Part shown: one piece after another, positions 63,249-64,000 of the stretch
Position numbering within the stretch: position 1 is the first letter of the stretch
How the letters are laid out: the number at the start of each line of letters is the position of its first letter
NCBI GenBank assembly: GCA_037893225.1
Contig: JAZGUH010000123.1
Span: 248,001 to 312,000, forward strand
From: Hippasteria phrygiana
Lineage: Eukaryota > Echinodermata > Asteroidea > Valvatida > Goniasteridae
Reading direction: 5' to 3'
Length of the DNA: 64,000 bases
The notes under the pieces: generated by a model
Database searches by the model: none
The model's input: only the letters and a program-made list of their open reading frames with translations
Told to the model about the DNA's origin: nothing
Position numbers and translations under genes: made by a program

Positions 63249-64000
63249 GCATAATAATGATCAGTCTGGCACGACCGGCGCACGCTGTGCATCTTAGATT
63301 GAGCGAAGACGGGGTACAAGGATCTATGCAAATCAACGCGCAAAAGGCTTATTTACGGGGGCTAGCATAGCATGCAGCGTGAAGTATACACGGCTCACTA
63401 CCCGGACCGCATAACGTACATGTCTCTACGTTATTACGCGGCCCAATATCGCGATATTGCTTTTCGCACGTTCAAGATTTATCTAAGATTTGTATTAAGT
63501 GTGGATTAGTCCAGATTACCTTGCTCGAAATTCCAGTTATTTCCAATATATTTGACGGTAGAATAGTACATACATGTATGTATGTAACGTATGATGTACC
63601 ATGGAGGAATAAAAAACATACATTATGTACTAAATGTGTTGTTTCTTGGATCGTTTTCTAAACCCGGCCCGACAAAACTTCTCCGCAGTCCGCACCGTTC
63701 ATTTATAGCGCACATAGTGCATATTCCATCGATATGGTGCAGATGTAGTCTTGGTCAAGTGCAAACAACCGCACTGAATGCTACCGTATTATTCCCAATG
63801 TACAATGTACGTACACGCTGCTAACGTGTTGCGAACTTTAAGTCTTGAGAAAAGGCTACTAAGACCTGGGGGGTTAGAGCAATTGCTTCAATAACTCCAA
63901 CCCCTAAAGCGCATCTGCGCGTGCGCGTTGCTTTATCGTTAGCCTTGGTCAAGTGTGCAAGTGCAAGCAACCGCACATGCCACCGTCTATATGTACAATG
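63249..64000. other. No gene seen
   Basis: Non-coding to the window end. It contains short direct repeats such as TTGGTCAAGTG (63751 and 63944) with CAACCGCA nearby. No ORF of interest. Confidence 0.55.

Overview
Animal nuclear DNA, AT-leaning and dense in short inverted-repeat transposons, tRNA-derived SINEs and foldback elements. Most genes are intron-split, apart from a cluster of intronless class A GPCR genes. Together with the very common motif ACATGTACATGT, this suggests a marine invertebrate deuterostome. I favour an echinoderm, perhaps a sea star, but this is inference and a hemichordate or amphioxus is not excluded.

Layout. (1) Positions 1-17 kb hold a tandem array of rhodopsin-like receptors on the plus strand: three intact 309-codon genes (4782, 9272, 13001), one frameshifted and internally deleted copy (3174), one eroded fragment (4058), and an upstream module without a receptor (160-1043). 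Two kinds of upstream module alternate, and a 3 kb downstream block is duplicated (5700-8741 and 13918-16877). (2) Positions 17.5-49.3 kb hold 20 consecutive minus-strand exons of a MYCBP2/Highwire/RPM-1 (PHR) type E3 ubiquitin ligase. The exons encode the N-terminal segment, the RCC1-like repeats and the cysteine-rich insert. Splice phases agree across all 20. The window contains neither the start-codon exon nor the PHR, RING or later exons. The last exon ends in a good donor site that points into the GPCR array, so the array sits either in a very long intron or beside a rearrangement. (3) The introns carry many mobile elements. These include a 3.0 kb piggyBac element with a broken transposase, about seven short relatives sharing its TTAA-flanked ends, a 1.9 kb TA-flanked element, a pogo-like element, hAT-like MITEs, SINEs and a 500 bp element whose target duplication is proven by an empty paralogous site. 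(4) Positions 49.8-64 kb have no recognised intact gene. They hold several inverted-repeat elements, a CCATACAAAACC motif cluster, a TTAA-flanked minisatellite, and two decayed, convergent ORFs (THAP zinc finger and SAP-like).

The receptor array shows recent birth and death of chemosensory-type genes, and the ligase gene is a conserved host locus that has absorbed many insertions. I see no functional link between them other than position. Family names rest on motif recognition by eye; no database search was run.
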